A stretch of 64,000 nucleotides of DNA from Thiothrix sp. (GTDB lineage Bacteria; Pseudomonadota; Gammaproteobacteria; Thiotrichales; Thiotrichaceae): NCBI GenBank assembly GCA_008015155.1, contig SSFA01000012.1, positions 62,001 to 126,000 of the forward strand. The letters are read 5' to 3'. The notes beneath the pieces are model-generated. The model did no database searches and had not been told where the DNA came from. It was given only the letters and a program-made list of their open reading frames with translations. This document shows, one piece after another, positions 54,564-63,629 of this stretch (position 1 is the stretch's first letter; each line of letters begins with the position of its first letter). The translations under genes and the position numbers were made by a program.

Positions 54564-55274
54564 TTAGGCAGCTTTCTGTAGCCAATCGACCCGCTGCGGG
54601 CTCGAAAAATGCGCCCCATCTATTTGCAGATGCTGATTAAAAGCTGTTTTAACCTGTACATATAGCTCCGGGCTGAGTACATGCTTAGTATGCGTAACGC
54701 CAATGATGCGTTGCTCAAACTCAGCGAAATCCACGAAATGGGTGACTGCATTAAAAAAGATCTGTTGTTTGAGCTGTAATAAGCCAGAATCTACTGCCGC
54801 TTTAGTTTGCTGGAAGGCTGCTTCGCGTACATGCTGCTCATCATGAAACAAGCGTAATACTTCATTGAAAGCACCTGCATAAATCGGCTCTGAAATCCAT
54901 AATGAGCCTTGTGGTTTCAACACCCGTGCTATTTCTTGAAAGGCTAAAGGCATCAGGTCAACTGGGACATGGTGTAAAGACTTAAACATAAAAACCACAT
55001 CAACACTATTATCCGGCAGTGCAATCGACTGTGCGCCACCCGCACGAAACTCAAGCTTACTTGGATACTCACTAGCTAAATTAGCCTCATGTTGAAGCGT
55101 ATCGACTTCAGTCGCAATGATCTTCTGTATGGGAAAGTCTTGTGCCAGTGCTCGAGTTAGCTGCGCTTTACCGCAACCTAGTTCCAAAACGCTGGCATCA
55201 ACTAAATTCAGATGCTGACTGATAAGCTCCAGTTCAGTGGTAGTTTTGGACACAGAGGGTTGAGCAATTTGCAT
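54564..55274 (-). CDS. Class I SAM-dependent methyltransferase
   Basis: The 236-residue protein has VLELGCGKAQLTRALAQ (motif I) and VDVVFMFKSLHHVPVDLMPLAFQEIARVLKPQGSLWISEP. It resembles small-molecule or quinone-type methyltransferases, but the substrate cannot be assigned. It stands alone upstream of rfbA and may have its own promoter. Confidence 0.85.
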   Translation of the reverse strand: MQIAQPSVSKTTTELELISQHLNLVDASVLELGCGKAQLTRALAQDFPIQKIIATEVDTLQHEANLASEYPSKLEFRAGGAQSIALPDNSVDVVFMFKSLHHVPVDLMPLAFQEIARVLKPQGSLWISEPIYAGAFNEVLRLFHDEQHVREAAFQQTKAAVDSGLLQLKQQIFFNAVTHFVDFAEFEQRIIGVTHTKHVLSPELYVQVKTAFNQHLQIDGAHFSSPQRVDWLQKAA

Positions 55275-55421
55275 GACAGAACATAGGTTTGCTAAAAACG
55301 CGCGAATTATAAAGGACTCTAGAGCTAGTCACTAGCAGAATAGCGGTGAAAAGCTCTAAAAAGTAATTTTTAAGATCATCTCAGTATTGTTGTTAGTGAT
55401 GAAATCTCGAAAAACTCAGTA

Positions 55422-56399
55422 TTAGGCTACTGAATTTTTAGTTGGACTATCCGTTGCCTGTTGAGCTTGGCACTGTAACTCTTGACGAGACAGCGGATTT
55501 TCAGTGCGAGCTGGCCAACCTTCACGTTGTTGAGCTCGATTACCATCGGTGCTTTCGGTTTGGTCGTGAAACAGAATTTGCCGCGTTGGAAAGGGCATAT
55601 CAATACCCGCTGCGGGCAAGACACGATGAATGATTTCAATTACTTTATCTTGGGCTTCTAAGATTTCACGTTGCCGCCCTGGATCAGACCAGACTCGTAC
55701 TTCCAAGTTAATGCTAAAATCGCCCAACTCGCGTGCTAAAATTTGAGGTGGCGGTTCTTGTAAAATATCAGGCGATTGACGTAAGCCCTCTAAAATGGCC
55801 TCTTTGGCTTTTTGAATATTGTCGCCATACCCAATCCCGACTACGACACTAGTGCGGCGAATATTTTTCGCGGTATTCACCACCACGCGTGTGGTAAATA
55901 GCTCACTATTCGGAATGATGACCTCACGATTATCATAAGTGCGCATCCGCGTGGCACGCACCATAATTTCTTCAATCGTCCCTTCATGCGAACCAGACAC
56001 AATTTGGTCGCCAATGCGGAACGGGCGCGTAATTAAAATTAATAAACCAGCTAAAAGATTCTGAAAAACATCTTTAAACGCAAAGCCAATGGCAATACTA
56101 CTAACCCCTAAAGCGCTAAAGAAAGAGGCGGCATCTAAGGTAGGAAACAGTACGGTCATGGCCACCATAATGCCAAAACCATACATCACCCAAGAAGCCA
56201 CACGACTAAGGATAATTGCCACCGAACTAGGCTGCCCAGTGCGTTCCACAAAGCGTCTTACCCCTGATTTGATGAGTGCTGCAAGTAGCCAGAAAAAAGC
56301 AAAAACGAGTAGAGCGACGAGCAGATTCGGGATACCGGCAATCAACTGCTGAAGCATTTTTTCAGCCCGTTGATAGGCTAGGGATAAGTCATCAGACAT
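55422..56399 (-). CDS. Small-conductance mechanosensitive channel (MscS family)
   Basis: The 325-residue protein has three N-terminal membrane segments, the third being the pore helix (FSALGVSSIAIGFAFKDVFQNLLAGLLIL). A beta domain follows (FRIGDQIVSGSHEGTIEEIMVRATRMRTYDNREVIIPNS), then a C-terminal vestibule and a polar tail. It opens on membrane stretch to release solutes in osmotic downshock. Confidence 0.93.
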   Translation of the reverse strand: MSDDLSLAYQRAEKMLQQLIAGIPNLLVALLVFAFFWLLAALIKSGVRRFVERTGQPSSVAIILSRVASWVMYGFGIMVAMTVLFPTLDAASFFSALGVSSIAIGFAFKDVFQNLLAGLLILITRPFRIGDQIVSGSHEGTIEEIMVRATRMRTYDNREVIIPNSELFTTRVVVNTAKNIRRTSVVVGIGYGDNIQKAKEAILEGLRQSPDILQEPPPQILARELGDFSINLEVRVWSDPGRQREILEAQDKVIEIIHRVLPAAGIDMPFPTRQILFHDQTESTDGNRAQQREGWPARTENPLSRQELQCQAQQATDSPTKNSVA

Positions 56400-56714
56400 A
56401 GCATGAGCCTTTAAAATGGTAAAATAATCTTGTATTTAAGCAAGGCTCTAATAATAGAGGCAACTAAAGGTTAGTTAATTCATGGAATATAAATAAAATA
56501 TCAAGCATAAACCTTCTTGTTTCAGCTAGGCCGATTAAGTGTAAAAATGCGCCCTTTTTAGACGCGCACTAGCCGATTGGCTGAATTATTTATAAAACTA
56601 ATACCACTGACTTAAGCTAATCCAACTACACTTAAGTTTAAGTATTTAAACGAGTTAGCGCTGATGCTGCTTGAGTCGGCTTTTTAGTAGATAACGATAA
56701 CAACGGCCTGTTTT
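56400..56714. other. 315-bp divergent intergenic region between mscS-like and hflK genes
   Basis: No ORF of note. A short AGCC-GATT-GGCT hairpin (about 56571-56582) and AT-rich direct repeats of CTTAAG (near 56611-56640) are the only visible features. Promoters for both divergent genes should lie here but were not assigned. Confidence 0.4.
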
Positions 56715-57764
56715 ATGAAAATTTTCTCTAAACCAACAGCGGTGGAAGCTATCCCCAGTTCTGGGCTAATCCAAAGTTTAGGTCAAAAGCTTGTCACTAT
56801 CTTCAGTGGAAGTGCTTTTCTATTAGTAGTCGTAGCCATCGGTTTATGGATGAGCTGGTATACCGTGCCCAGCGATTCAGTCGGGATGGTGCAGCGTTTT
56901 GGCAAGTTTGTGGCCGAAGTGCCTTCTGGTTTGCATTTCAAAATTCCCTTTGGGGTCGATGTGGTAACTATTTTGCCGGTGAAGCGCCAGCTCAAGCAGG
57001 AGTTTGGTTTTGGTACGAATGGCGCGACCAATGCCGATCAATATTCCGCTGAGCCACAAAATGAATCGGCGATGGTGACGGGGGATTTGAATGCTGCTTC
57101 AGTAGAATGGGTGTTGCAATATCGTATTACCGAGCCGCAGCAGTTTTTATTCCAGATCCGCGATCCAAGTCTGACTTTGCGCGATGTATCGGAGTCGGTG
57201 ATGCGCGAAGTCGTAGGCGATCGCACGGTTGATGAAGTGATTACCATTGGGCGACAGGAGATCGAAGTCGAAGCGCTGCGTCGCATGCAGGCTTTAGCAA
57301 AGCGCTATAACTTAGGCTTGAGTATTGATCAGGTGCAATTGAAAAATGTAAATCCACCGGATCCCGTGCGCGAATCGTTTAATGAAGTGAATCAAGCGCA
57401 GCAGGAAAAAGAGCGTTTAATCAATGAAGCGCGACGTGATTACAATAAAGTGATTCCGCTCGCGGAAGGTGAAAAAGATCAGCGTATTCAGGAAGCGCAA
57501 GGCTATAAATTGAAACGGGTCAATGAAGCAGAAGGGGATGTTGCACGCTTTAATGCCATCTTCACCCAATATCAGAAAGCTCCTGCGGTCACTAAACAGC
57601 GTTTGTATCTGGAAACGATGCAAGCTGTACTGCCACCCGTGCAGAATAAAATCATTGTCGATAGCCAAATGCAGGGTTTGTTGCCACTGTTAAACTTAAA
57701 TAAAAATCAGCTGCTTGCGCGACCACCCGCCCCCACATTACCTAGCCAAGGAGCTGCACAATGA
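56715..57764 (+). CDS. hflK: HflK-type SPFH-domain protein (FtsH modulator)
   Basis: The 349-residue protein has one N-terminal membrane segment (about 34-50) and a periplasmic SPFH/band-7 domain starting YTVPSDSVGMVQRFGKFV, with EWVLQYRITEPQQFLFQIRDP. HflK and HflC form a large ring around the FtsH protease and limit its access to membrane proteins. The long Gly-rich N-terminus of the E. coli protein is absent. It overlaps hflC by 4 bp. Confidence 0.9.
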   Translation: MKIFSKPTAVEAIPSSGLIQSLGQKLVTIFSGSAFLLVVVAIGLWMSWYTVPSDSVGMVQRFGKFVAEVPSGLHFKIPFGVDVVTILPVKRQLKQEFGFGTNGATNADQYSAEPQNESAMVTGDLNAASVEWVLQYRITEPQQFLFQIRDPSLTLRDVSESVMREVVGDRTVDEVITIGRQEIEVEALRRMQALAKRYNLGLSIDQVQLKNVNPPDPVRESFNEVNQAQQEKERLINEARRDYNKVIPLAEGEKDQRIQEAQGYKLKRVNEAEGDVARFNAIFTQYQKAPAVTKQRLYLETMQAVLPPVQNKIIVDSQMQGLLPLLNLNKNQLLARPPAPTLPSQGAAQ

Positions 57765-58723
57765 AAAAATGGCTTATTCCTTTAGTGCTGGTCGCTGGCT
57801 TTATTTTGTTCAATAGCCTGTATACGGTTGGTGAAGCGCAGCAGGTCATTATTACGCAATTTGGCCGCCCGGTCGGTGAGCCGATTACTAGCGCAGGTTT
57901 AAAATTCAAAATCCCTTTTATTCAAACCGTGAACCGGATTGATAAGCGTATTTTGGCATGGGATGGTAGCCCAAGTGATATGCCGACCAAGGATAAATTG
58001 TATGTGTCGGTGAATTTATTCGCCCGTTGGCGTATTACTGATCCTATGGCTTATTTCCTGCGCTTACGTGATGAACGCAGTGCACAGTCGCGCTTGGATG
58101 ATATTTTGGGCAGCGAAACCCGTAATATGGTGGCACGCAATGAGCTCATTGAAATCGTGCGCACAACCAAAGACCGTAAACCCTCGCTCGATAGTACGTT
58201 GGTCGATAATCAAGGCAATTCCAGCATTGGTATTTTGCTGCCGATCAAGAATGGGCGCGAATCTGTCGAAGCTGCGATTTATAAAGCGGCTGCTGAAAAA
58301 GTCAAAGTGTTTGGCATTGAGTTACTCGATATTCGTTTTAAGCGTATTAATTATACCGAAACCGTGCAGCCTAAAATCTTTGAGCGCATGATCAGCGAGC
58401 GCCGCCAAATTGCCGAACGCTTCCGCTCCGAAGGGAATGGCGAAGCAGCGCGAATTCGTGGCAATCTCATGCGTGACCAAGACCGCATTCAATCGGAAGC
58501 TTATAAGCAGGTCGAGCAAATTCGTGGTGAAGGCGATGCGAAAGCAGCAGAGATTTATGCCAATGCTTTCAATCAAAGCACCGAATCAGCCAGTTTCTAT
58601 CAATTTACCCGCACACTCGATACCTATCGATCGGTGATTACGCAGGATGCGACCTTGTTATTGTCCACGGATAGTGAGCTATATCGCTTCTTCAAAAATA
58701 CTGATGAGTCGCCTAAGCCTTAG
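57761..58723 (+). CDS. hflC: HflC-type SPFH-domain protein
   Basis: The 320-residue partner of HflK has an N-terminal membrane helix (LIPLVLVAGFILFNSLYTV), the pattern VGEAQQVIITQFGRPVGEPI, and a charged helical C-terminal half (MISERRQIAERFRSEGNGEAARIRG). Coupled to hflK by ATGA. Its 3' end overlaps a convergent gene by 11 bp. Confidence 0.93.
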   Translation: MKKWLIPLVLVAGFILFNSLYTVGEAQQVIITQFGRPVGEPITSAGLKFKIPFIQTVNRIDKRILAWDGSPSDMPTKDKLYVSVNLFARWRITDPMAYFLRLRDERSAQSRLDDILGSETRNMVARNELIEIVRTTKDRKPSLDSTLVDNQGNSSIGILLPIKNGRESVEAAIYKAAAEKVKVFGIELLDIRFKRINYTETVQPKIFERMISERRQIAERFRSEGNGEAARIRGNLMRDQDRIQSEAYKQVEQIRGEGDAKAAEIYANAFNQSTESASFYQFTRTLDTYRSVITQDATLLLSTDSELYRFFKNTDESPKP

Positions 58724-59309
58724 GAATTGAAGTTGTGGGCGCTGTCAAAACATCCTGAAGGTGCTGCTTAAAGGCGGCAACTTCTTGTGGAGAGCAAAGG
58801 CGGATAAAGCGTATATGCTGCCATTCTGGATTCAGCATAGCGTGCAACAGGTGGCGGCGTTTGCGTGCGTATTGGGTGACAATCCACCAGATCAGTGAAT
58901 CTTGCTTACGCCAAACCAGTAACTGTTGCCAGAAATTCTCGCGATTAGTTCCCCATAATAATTCCTGACTACGCCAACGTCGCCAGGAACGCTTAAGGAC
59001 GCGTACTAATAATAGCGAGAGCGGCAAATCCAACCAAATGATGGTATCCAAGCGCTGCCAAGTTAAGGGTCTGACAAAACGCTCATACGAACCCGCTAAA
59101 ATCCAAGCATCCCCTTCAGTAGCAGCTTGGATTTTTTGCCTGAATAATTCGGGGTCAGTTTCATTCAGACCTACCCAATTCGGCTGCCAATTCAAAGCAT
59201 CCAACTCCACTACAGGTAGCTGTAATACATCAGCTAATTCAGCAGCTAACGTACTTTTACCGGCACAGCTATTACCAAGAATGTGAATATGTTGGCCTAA
59301 AAGGGGCAT
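58713..59309 (-). CDS. P-loop kinase-like protein (adenylate kinase/topology-modulation type)
   Basis: The 198-residue protein starts HIHILGNSCAGKSTLAAELADVLQLPVVELDALNWQPNW, with a P-loop and the family D-x-x-x-W segment seen in FlaR-like/adenylate kinase-related proteins. The true substrate is unknown. It overlaps hflC at its 3' end. Confidence 0.8.
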   Translation of the reverse strand: MPLLGQHIHILGNSCAGKSTLAAELADVLQLPVVELDALNWQPNWVGLNETDPELFRQKIQAATEGDAWILAGSYERFVRPLTWQRLDTIIWLDLPLSLLLVRVLKRSWRRWRSQELLWGTNRENFWQQLLVWRKQDSLIWWIVTQYARKRRHLLHAMLNPEWQHIRFIRLCSPQEVAAFKQHLQDVLTAPTTSIPKA

Positions 59310-59342
59310 CTGCAGATCGCGAGTTAGCTCAAGGGCTAGGGT

Positions 59343-59813
59343 TTATACACCCCAGCCCACATTCTCGCAACGAATGCCTTGCGTCGATAGGGTCTCAAAC
59401 TGCTCAGTTTCTGGATTGGCACGATAAGCAAAGCGCACCTTATTAAGCCATTCACTATCGGAGCTTTGCACTACAGCAATAATGCTAGAGTCAGCTTGGC
59501 CATCGCGCTCACAGGCAGCATAAACGACTTCATAACCTGTGGGCGCTTCTGGGTAGGGCATCTGATCAAGTACCTGCCAATGGGCTATGCGACTCGTATG
59601 ATCGACATTTTTACCAAAATAAAATAAGCGTTGATTCGCTTTTTTTAATACGCCAAGGCTGTAGTCACAGGCGCTAATAATGCAGCTTCCCCCTTCTTCT
59701 TGCCACTGGTGGGGATAGGGTGGAACGGTTGTGCCGACTAAATTGTCTGCGGTACAAGGATTAGCTAATAAAAATAAAGCTAAAGTTAATGATTTAGGAT
59801 AAAAGCTCATCAT
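59343..59813 (-). CDS. Secreted hypothetical protein, paralogue of 60329-60793
   Basis: From the ATG at 59813 (MMSFYPKSLTLALFLLANPCTADN) the product has a clear signal peptide; the tracked start adds an unlikely polar extension. The mature part has conserved cysteines and ends with AYRANPETEQFETLSTQGIRCEN, a pattern shared with the neighbour. Family unknown; probably periplasmic with disulfides. Confidence 0.65.
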   Translation of the reverse strand: MMSFYPKSLTLALFLLANPCTADNLVGTTVPPYPHQWQEEGGSCIISACDYSLGVLKKANQRLFYFGKNVDHTSRIAHWQVLDQMPYPEAPTGYEVVYAACERDGQADSSIIAVVQSSDSEWLNKVRFAYRANPETEQFETLSTQGIRCENVGWGV

Positions 59814-59955
59814 AAAACCTCTGTGCTGGATTATCGTTATTGATTCAGACACTAGATTAAGACATAGGTTTAGCTTGGCTTAACATCGGGTAGAGTGCAA
59901 AGGAAATGGTTAAGCGGTTACTGTTAGGTGTGCTTACTAACTAGACTTGGTGAAT

Positions 59956-60315
59956 TTATCTAGACAGTAATATGGTCAATGCTAGCACTAATGCAAAGCT
60001 GCGCCAGCTTAATCGGCTCAAATGTTCATCTAGAAAGACGATGGATAATAACACGCCAAACACTGGGATCAGGCCAAGCAAAAAGGCGGACAAGGCCGTT
60101 GGAATATGCCGCATACCGTATAAATACAGAATAAAAGAACAAGCGTAGCTAATGACAGCTGACAACATGATCAAGCCCCATTGCTGAACAGGGAGAGTAG
60201 CTTGAGGCTCTTGAAACCATAGGTAAATTCCTACACAGGTAGTTGCTATAGCTAATTGCCAAAAAACTAACAAAAAAGGATCTTGCTGATGGCTAACTAA
60301 ATGTGCAGAACAGTT
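59956..60315 (-). pseudogene. Truncated EamA/DMT-family transporter
   Basis: The frame encodes only the second EamA repeat of a drug/metabolite transporter (SYACSFILYLYGMRHIPTALSAFLLGLIPVFGVLLSIVFLDEHLS). It opens right after a TAG stop at about 60316 with no N-terminal half or start region. Intact members have ten helices and about 290 residues. The missing part ends where the upstream paralogous gene lies, suggesting loss when that gene was inserted or duplicated. Confidence 0.8.
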
Positions 60316-60328
60316 CTAAGGATTAGTA

Positions 60329-60793
60329 CTAGAACGTGTCGTTTAGATGATTATTCTCACAACGTAATCCTTGGGGTGTGATCATTTCAAAACGGTTCGT
60401 TTCAGGATTCGCTCGATAAGCCGTTCTGATATTGCTTGACCATTCTTCATTCGTGTAATGAATGACTGCTACTAGACTTGGGTCTATAAGCCCGTCAATT
60501 TCACAATTCCCATAAGTCACTTCAAAATTATTTCCACCATTCGTATAAGGCAATTGATCGGTAATTTTCCAAAGCATACGTCTAGGATCACTGCTGGGAA
60601 TAAATTCAGCTAAATAGATAACAGGCTGATCTGCCTGCTTTAAGATGCCAATAATATGACGGCAATCAGCAATGCAAATTGTATTATCCGGCCAACTGCC
60701 AATAAAAGGTGAAACAATCTTACCAAGCACATCGTTGGCTGGGCAGGCTGTGGTGCAGAGCAAAAAACTGAAAGCGAGAGCCGAGGTTTTCAT
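60329..60793 (-). CDS. Secreted hypothetical protein, paralogue of 59343-59813
   Basis: The 154-residue protein starts MKTSALAFSFLLCTTACPAND, a signal peptide. Its C-terminus AYRANPETNRFEMITPQGLRCEN repeats that of the other paralogue, with matching cysteines. The two genes flank a broken EamA gene. Function unknown. Confidence 0.65.
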   Translation of the reverse strand: MKTSALAFSFLLCTTACPANDVLGKIVSPFIGSWPDNTICIADCRHIIGILKQADQPVIYLAEFIPSSDPRRMLWKITDQLPYTNGGNNFEVTYGNCEIDGLIDPSLVAVIHYTNEEWSSNIRTAYRANPETNRFEMITPQGLRCENNHLNDTF

Positions 60794-60985
60794 AATAACA
60801 CCGACCTGTGATTATTGTGGTGCTGATAATGAATAAGTGTAGTTGGCTTTGGTGTGAATGGAAAAAATCTAGCGCTTTATTATGAATACGCAATAATGAT
60901 TGTGAATTATCGAGAGAGTCTAATTTTAATATCTGGATTATCGCTTAACTTAGGTTCATGGCAATAAACTGAAACATCTGGATAA

Positions 60986-62425
60986 GTGTCTAGGCCGGAT
61001 AGCTCGAAAATGCTATCGTATGCGCCCCCCACAGTTGGCTATACCACCCAAATGACCACGACACCGTTTGCATGGCGGCACGAAACCCGCCAATTACTCG
61101 CGATTGCTTTGCCGATTATTGCCGCTCAATTACTGCAAATGAGTATGGGCGTGATTGATACCCTAATGGCAGGACGCATTAGCCCTTTGGCCTTAGCAGC
61201 GATTGCCTTAGGGACGAGTGTGTATAGTTTTGCCATGCTGTTGGGGATTGGGGTGATGATGGCGATGACACCGACCGTCTCGCAGCTCTTAGGTGCGGGT
61301 GATAATCACTTGATTCGAGAGGAATTACGTCAAGGTCTTTGGCTCGCCTTGTGTGTGGGCGTGGTGGCGATTTTAACCAGCATGGGCTTAGCGCAGAGCT
61401 TAAGTTGGTTTGGGGTGGAGCCGAGTATTATCCCTGAGGCACAACGCTTTATTTATTGGGTGATGTGGAGTTTGCCGTTTATTTTTCTGGCCGTGGTGCC
61501 ACGTGCGTTTAATGAAGCCAAGCGTAACACGCTGCCGATGATGTGGATTCAGCTTCTGATTATGCCGCTCAATATTCTAGGCAATTATCTATTTATGTTT
61601 GGACATGCAGGCTTTCCGGCGATGGGGGCAGCAGGTGCAGCCTTATCAACCGGTATTTCTCAAGTCGTGGGCTGCCTTTTATTGTTCACCTACACCCTAA
61701 AAACCCCGCGTTATCGCTCTTATGATTTAGCTAAGCGCATGACCCGCCCTGATCCTGCTCATATGATGCAACTCCTGCGCTTAGGTTTGCCGATTAGCGT
61801 GAGTATTAGTATGGAAGTGGGCATGTTTATGGTGGTCGCGCTGTTAATGGGGAGCTTTGGGGTGACCGCAGCGGCGGGGCATCAAATTGCCTTAAATGTC
61901 GCCTCCTTAACCTTCATGGTTCCCTTAGGGACAGCCATGGCTTTAACCGTGCAAGTCGGCAATGCGGTTGGTGCACAATCCTATGAGTTAGCCCGTCAGC
62001 GCGGTCAATTGGGTATACTTTTATGCGCTGGGTTTATGCTGTTTTCCGGTTTGAATTTATGGCTTTGGGGCGAGCAGATTGCCAGTTGGTATAGCAAAGA
62101 CCTCGCTGTGGTACAAGCCGCTTCACACTTTTTATTGTTCGCAGCGTTATTCCAATTAGGCGATGGCATCCAAGTCAGCTCCGCAGGTGCCTTACGCGGC
62201 TATAAGGACACACTCTATCCGATGCTGATTACCACCTTTTGTTATTGGGTGGTAGGCGTGGCTTTGGGCTGGTATTTAAGTCATTACACCAGTTTTGGCG
62301 CCTCGGGTTTATGGATAGGCTTAGTGAGTGGCTTATTTATGGCAGCGCTCTTATTGGGCTTACGCTTTAATAGTTTAAGCAAAGGCTTAATTAATACGGC
62401 TAGTAAGGAAACTGTACTTTCCTAA
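60986..62425 (+). CDS. MATE-family multidrug exporter (NorM type)
   Basis: The 479-residue protein has twelve membrane segments, with LAIALPIIAAQLLQMSMGVIDTLMAGRISPLALAAIALGTS in the first half and GHQIALNVASLTFMVPLGTAMALTVQVGNAVGA in the second, the MATE signature. It exports cationic drugs in exchange for sodium or protons. The tracked start is GTG at 60986; ATG at 61010 or 61052 would also fit. Confidence 0.93.
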   Translation: MSRPDSSKMLSYAPPTVGYTTQMTTTPFAWRHETRQLLAIALPIIAAQLLQMSMGVIDTLMAGRISPLALAAIALGTSVYSFAMLLGIGVMMAMTPTVSQLLGAGDNHLIREELRQGLWLALCVGVVAILTSMGLAQSLSWFGVEPSIIPEAQRFIYWVMWSLPFIFLAVVPRAFNEAKRNTLPMMWIQLLIMPLNILGNYLFMFGHAGFPAMGAAGAALSTGISQVVGCLLLFTYTLKTPRYRSYDLAKRMTRPDPAHMMQLLRLGLPISVSISMEVGMFMVVALLMGSFGVTAAAGHQIALNVASLTFMVPLGTAMALTVQVGNAVGAQSYELARQRGQLGILLCAGFMLFSGLNLWLWGEQIASWYSKDLAVVQAASHFLLFAALFQLGDGIQVSSAGALRGYKDTLYPMLITTFCYWVVGVALGWYLSHYTSFGASGLWIGLVSGLFMAALLLGLRFNSLSKGLINTASKETVLS

Positions 62426-62474
62426 GCCGACCAGCCTTTAATGCAGCCATAGGATTCAGATAGGCAGGCAACCC

Positions 62475-63476
62475 ATGAATAGATTGGCTAATACCGCATT
62501 TTCGATGCTGGATTTAGTGCCGGTGCATGACAATGGCACACTAGCGCAAGCTTTTAATAATGCGGTGGAGCTGGCGCAACATTTAGACTCACTCGACTTT
62601 ACGCGCTATTGGCTGGCGGAACATCACAATATTGACGGGATTGCCAGTGCCGCAACGCCAGTGTTGATTGGGCATATTGCCGGTAAAACCCAGAAGATTC
62701 GTGTGGGTTCTGGTGGCATTATGTTGCCCAATCACGCCCCTTTAATCGTCGCGGAAAACTTTGGCACACTGGAAGCGCTTTATCCCAACCGGATTGATTT
62801 AGGGATTGGGCGTGCGCCAGGCACGGATCAAGCCACTATGCGCGCGCTACGACGTGGTTCAGAGGGTGCAGAATACTTTCCTCAACAGCTGCAAGAATTA
62901 CAGCACTACTTAAACCCCGCAGCTAAGCAAGCAGTCGTGGCGAATTCCGGCACGGCAAGCAATATACCTATTTGGTTGCTGGGCTCCAGTTTATTCAGCG
63001 CGCAACTCGCGGGGCAATTGGGTTTGCGCTATTCCTTTGCCTCGCATTTCGCACCGCGCTTATTGTTTGAGGCGATGCACACCTATCGCAGCCATTTTAA
63101 ACCGAGTGCCAGTTTAGCTAAGCCTTATTTCTCTTTAGGAGTGCCTCTCATAGTCGCACCTACCGATGAAGAAGCACGCTATTTAGCCACCACCAGCCAA
63201 CAGCGCATCCAAGCCCTGTTTAAGGGGCAGAGTGTGCGTTTAAAACCGCCCATAGAAAACATGGCGCAAGTCTGGAATTCGCCACAAGAAAAGCAAGCCG
63301 TGGATGCATTCTTATCCGCTGCGATTATTGGCTCACCGCAAACCGTACGCACTAAACTGGAAGCCTTTTTGGAAGCGACCCAAGCGAATGAACTGATTTT
63401 CGTTTGTGATATTTATGATAGTGAATTGCGTAAGCGTTCGTTTACGCTGGTAAATGAGTTGAGGCAGAGTGCTTAG
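62475..63476 (+). CDS. LLM-class flavin-dependent oxidoreductase (MsnO8 type)
   Basis: The 333-residue luciferase-like protein shows LDSLDFTRYWLAEHHNIDGIASAATPVLIGHIAGKTQKIRVGSGGIMLPNHAPLIVAENFGTLEALYPNRIDLGIGRAPGTDQ, the typical FMN-binding barrel of the MsnO8 group. Its substrate is unknown. It follows the MATE gene by 49 bp on the same strand. Confidence 0.93.
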   Translation: MNRLANTAFSMLDLVPVHDNGTLAQAFNNAVELAQHLDSLDFTRYWLAEHHNIDGIASAATPVLIGHIAGKTQKIRVGSGGIMLPNHAPLIVAENFGTLEALYPNRIDLGIGRAPGTDQATMRALRRGSEGAEYFPQQLQELQHYLNPAAKQAVVANSGTASNIPIWLLGSSLFSAQLAGQLGLRYSFASHFAPRLLFEAMHTYRSHFKPSASLAKPYFSLGVPLIVAPTDEEARYLATTSQQRIQALFKGQSVRLKPPIENMAQVWNSPQEKQAVDAFLSAAIIGSPQTVRTKLEAFLEATQANELIFVCDIYDSELRKRSFTLVNELRQSA

Positions 63477-63629
63477 AGTTGTAGCGTGTTTTAAGCACAC
63501 CTCGATGTATCAGCATCCACTTTTTGCATATTCAGTATCAGGCTTGTGAGCTACTGCTGCATCACACCACCCTTTACTATAGCTCCTCCTTATATTTCGC
63601 GCCTTCAAGGGTCAGCACTGGAGAATGCT

